Shown: one piece after another, positions 62,264-64,000 of the stretch
How positions within the stretch are numbered: the first letter of the stretch is position 1
Layout of the letters: each line of letters opens with the position of its first letter
Source of the DNA: JBLHZY01 sp050633265
GTDB taxonomy: Bacteria > Pseudomonadota > Alphaproteobacteria > Rhodobacterales > Rhodobacteraceae
NCBI GenBank assembly: GCA_050633265.1
Contig: JBOEGE010000006.1
Span: forward strand, 246,228 to 310,227
DNA length: 64,000 bases
Reading direction: 5' to 3'
The notes under the pieces: model-generated
Databases searched by the model: none
What the model saw: the letters and a program-made list of their open reading frames with translations, nothing else
Told to the model about the DNA's origin: nothing
Made by a program: the position numbers and the translations under genes

Positions 62264-63294
62264 AGGGCACACTCGTTGCTTTGAGCGAGATTGATGGCCG
62301 CCGCGCCGCTGCGCGCATGGTCGATGGCAAGCTTGACGATCTTTTGATTGATGCCCGCCCCGGCAGCGCCCCTGCGCCCGGCGCGATTTTCCGCGCCACG
62401 GTTGAGCGCCCGATGAAAGGGCAGGGGGGCGCGATGCTCCGCCTGCCAGAAGCCGGAATGGCCTATCTGCGCGGCGCCAAAAACCTCAAACCCGGCGAGA
62501 CGATGCTTTGCCAAGTGACCGGCTATGGCGAAGAGGGCAAAGCGGCCCCGGTCACCGCGCGGGTTCTGTTCAAATCGCGCTATGCGATCATTACGCCCGA
62601 TGCGCCCGGTCTAAACGTTAGCCGCGCGATCCACGATGAAGAAGAGCGCGTCCGCCTGCAAGAAATCGCGACCGAAGTGATGGATGGCGCGCCCTATGGC
62701 CTTATCCTGCGCTCGATCTGCGAAGGCGCGGATGGCGATGAGATTGCCGATGACATCGCCCATATGCGCGCAACGGCAGAGGCCGTTCTTGCCCAAGCCG
62801 AGGGCCTGCCCGAATGCCTAGTTGAGGCGCCCGATGCCCATACATTGGCCTGGCGCGATTGGGGCATGCCCGATCAGCTCGCTGATGAAGAGAGCGCCTT
62901 TGAGGATCACGGTATCTTGGATGCCATTGATGCGCTGAGCGATCCGCGCATTGAGCTTACCGGCGGCGCTTATGCCTATATCGAGCCGACGCGCGCGCTT
63001 GTCGCCGTTGATATCAACACCGGCGCAGATACATCCCTTGCGGCGGGCCTCAAGGCCAATATCGCACTTGCCCGTGCCCTGCCGCGCGCCCTGCGCTGCC
63101 GTGGTCTTGGCGGGCAGATAACCCTTGATCTTGCGCCCATGCCCAAGAAAGATCGCAAACAGTTCGAGCAAATCCTGCGCAATGCCCTGCGCGCCGATCA
63201 GATCGAGACGGCGCTTGCTGGCTATACCCCGCTCGGCCTCTACGAGCTGCAACGCAAGCGCGAACGCCAACCAATTACGGAGCTGCTGCGATGA
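62260..63294 (+). CDS. rng: Ribonuclease E/G family protein
   Basis: 344 residues, with the catalytic DNase-I-like site VAVDINTGADTS near residue 247 and, near the N-terminus, S1-related elements. The zinc-link Cys pair of full RNase E is not seen, so this is an RNase G-type short form. Roles in rRNA maturation and mRNA turnover are known for the family. Overlaps maf and yacG by ATGA. Confidence 0.9.
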   Translation: MKGTLVALSEIDGRRAAARMVDGKLDDLLIDARPGSAPAPGAIFRATVERPMKGQGGAMLRLPEAGMAYLRGAKNLKPGETMLCQVTGYGEEGKAAPVTARVLFKSRYAIITPDAPGLNVSRAIHDEEERVRLQEIATEVMDGAPYGLILRSICEGADGDEIADDIAHMRATAEAVLAQAEGLPECLVEAPDAHTLAWRDWGMPDQLADEESAFEDHGILDAIDALSDPRIELTGGAYAYIEPTRALVAVDINTGADTSLAAGLKANIALARALPRALRCRGLGGQITLDLAPMPKKDRKQFEQILRNALRADQIETALAGYTPLGLYELQRKRERQPITELLR

Positions 63295-63482
63295 GCTGCC
63301 CGATCTGCGCCAAAGACACCGATGCCAAATACCGCCCCTTCTGCTCGCGCCGCTGCGCGGACGTTGATTTGGGCAAATGGCTCACCGGCAGCTATGTGAT
63401 CCCCGGCGGCAACGAAGAAGACCCCGATGAGATCGACGCGGCGATTGAAGAAGAAAACGCCGCCAAAACCCGCCCACACTAG
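63291..63482 (+). CDS. yacG: DNA gyrase inhibitor YacG
   Basis: 63-residue zinc-ribbon with CPIC at the N-terminus and FCSRRCADVDLGKWL after it, so all four Cys are present. It binds GyrB and inhibits supercoiling in E. coli. Its ATG overlaps rng; the gene ends 122 bases before tRNA-Phe. Confidence 0.95.
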   Translation: MSCPICAKDTDAKYRPFCSRRCADVDLGKWLTGSYVIPGGNEEDPDEIDAAIEEENAAKTRPH

Positions 63483-63604
63483 GCTTGCCGCTTTGCCTGG
63501 CCAAAGCCTGCAAAACTTTTCGCCCCCATTGGGTAAATCGCACTGGACACCGCGCCAAGCCCCGTCTAATTACACCCCACCCAAACGGCTCAGCCGTTCC
63601 CGGT

Positions 63605-63679
63605 GCCCGGGTAGCTCAGGGGTAGAGCAGTGGATTGAAAATCCTCGTGTCGGTGGTTCGATTCCGCCCCTGGGCACCA
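63605..63679 (+). tRNA. tRNA-Phe(GAA)
   Basis: Acceptor GCCCGGG/CCTGGGC, D arm GTAGCTCAGGGGTAGAGC, anticodon loop TTGAAAA with anticodon GAA, T arm with TTCGATT and encoded CCA. 75 bases with CCA. The minus-strand reading through this gene gives a well-known phantom protein, rejected below. Confidence 0.95.
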
Positions 63680-63821
63680 TTTAAATCTAATAAAATAAAT
63701 GCTTTGTGCGCTGCGCGGCTTATTGCGTGTTTGCCCAATTTGAGCTGGGGTATCACTGGGGTAGCAATCTGCGCGTACAGGTATCCGGCAATGCCACAAG
63801 GATGTGTTTGCGCATAGTGAC
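63680..63821. other. AT-richer gap after tRNA-Phe
   Basis: 142 bases without a supported gene. The first ~25 bases after the tRNA are very AT-rich. No recognisable attachment repeat of the tRNA 3' end is seen within the window. Confidence 0.4.
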
Positions 63822-64000
63822 TTACGGCAGGGTCGAAACCCATGCTTTTAGCTCTGAAATCGCAACCGCAAGCTGCCGCTGTGGAGAAACGCTTCCATCT
63901 TTTGCAACGTAGGCAACAGGGCCACCTTTGTGGATGATGCCCAAAACCTCGTAATTTTTGTTCATTAATGGACCACCAGACTGTCCGTCGTCAGGGTTTT
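63822..64000 (-). CDS. Trypsin-like serine protease, C-terminal fragment (cut by window edge)
   Basis: Reading the minus strand from the edge gives the frame NPDDGQSGGPLMN, the GxSGGP active-site loop of chymotrypsin-fold proteases with the nucleophile serine, followed by GIIHKGGPVAYVA and a 25-residue C-terminal helix, ending at a TAA at 63822-63824. Only 58 codons are visible, so the His and Asp of the triad and any signal peptide lie beyond the edge. Codon choice (GGA, CCA, TTA, TCA, CTA, GCA) is unlike the other genes here. Confidence 0.75.
   Translation of the reverse strand, partial: NPDDGQSGGPLMNKNYEVLGIIHKGGPVAYVAKDGSVSPQRQLAVAISELKAWVSTLP

Noticed and set aside
63616..63843. Minus-strand frame containing GRNRTTDTRIFNPL
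   Set aside because: This is the well-known phantom protein produced by translating the antisense of tRNA-Phe; it recurs in databases and is not a gene.

Overview
The window is a contiguous piece of an alphaproteobacterial chromosome, most likely from Rhodobacterales (Roseobacter/Rhodobacter group). The grounds are the gene families and their order: tldD divergent from coxB-ctaB-ctaG-ctaE-surf1, the block murA-DUF2948-hisD-UPF0262-phosphatase-infA-maf-rng-yacG-tRNA-Phe, a CtrA-type TTAA-N7-TTAA box, and a short Flp pilin with a D-W motif. These assignments come from remembered families and synteny; no search was run. The DNA is moderately GC-rich and densely coded, and most genes sit in short overlapping operons. 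Only two tRNA genes and no rRNA, insertion sequence, prophage or CRISPR array were seen.

Layout. 0-0.7 kb: the end of a membrane-anchored protein of unknown function. 0.7-11.4 kb: a one-directional Tad/Flp pilus locus on the minus strand (flp, cpaB, cpaC, an OmpA-type lipoprotein, cpaE, tadA, tadB, tadC, two TPR lipoproteins, cpaA). Two of its intergenic gaps hold clear dyad structures. 11.8-17.2 kb: a lytic transglycosylase, then a gene set resembling the mycobacterial decaprenylphosphoryl-arabinose pathway (HAD-UbiA fusion, DprE2-like, DprE1-like) plus a flippase-like membrane protein. 17.4-20.7 kb: a 3-oxoacid CoA-transferase whose A and B genes are separated by a GSCFA gene and an SGNH-like gene. 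20.9-26.5 kb: topA, dprA, tldD. 26.7-31.1 kb: cytochrome c oxidase subunits II and III with their assembly factors. 31.1-36.4 kb: thrC, an M16 peptidase, an acetyltransferase, a DUF1697 protein and an FAD-linked oxidase. 36.5-40.4 kb: the apt/mtnP purine salvage pair, a SulP transporter and a flavin reductase. 40.6-48.9 kb: acetyltransferase, EcsC protein, ptsP, lysC, DUF1178, a Nudix protein, waaA, marR. 49-56.7 kb: a DHA2-type MFS pump divergent from marR, a small RTX protein with a CtrA-like box, an ABC exporter, a BON-LysM protein and an acyl-CoA synthetase. 56.7-63.7 kb: tRNA-Thr, the murA-hisD-infA-rng housekeeping run and tRNA-Phe. 63.8-64 kb: the C-terminus of a trypsin-like protease, cut by the window edge, with codon choice unlike its neighbours.

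How the genes work together. The Tad locus builds and exports a Flp pilus: inner-membrane platform TadB/C, ATPase TadA, localisation ATPase CpaE, secretin CpaC with CpaB, and prepilin peptidase CpaA. TadE/F/G-type minor pilins are absent here. The UbiA/DprE1/DprE2 set would make a polyprenyl-phosphate pentose donor, but no acceptor-side glycosyltransferase is visible. MtnP releases adenine that Apt recycles. The ctaC-ctaB-orf-ctaG-ctaE-surf1 run supplies heme O, CuB insertion and structural subunits for an aa3-type oxidase whose subunit I lies elsewhere.

The points most worth following are the DprE-like pathway with its fused HAD domain and an alanine at the position of the mycobacterial inhibitor-target cysteine, the split CoA-transferase operon, the structured non-coding gaps in the Tad locus, the RTX gene with a perfect CtrA box, and the composition change just past tRNA-Phe.
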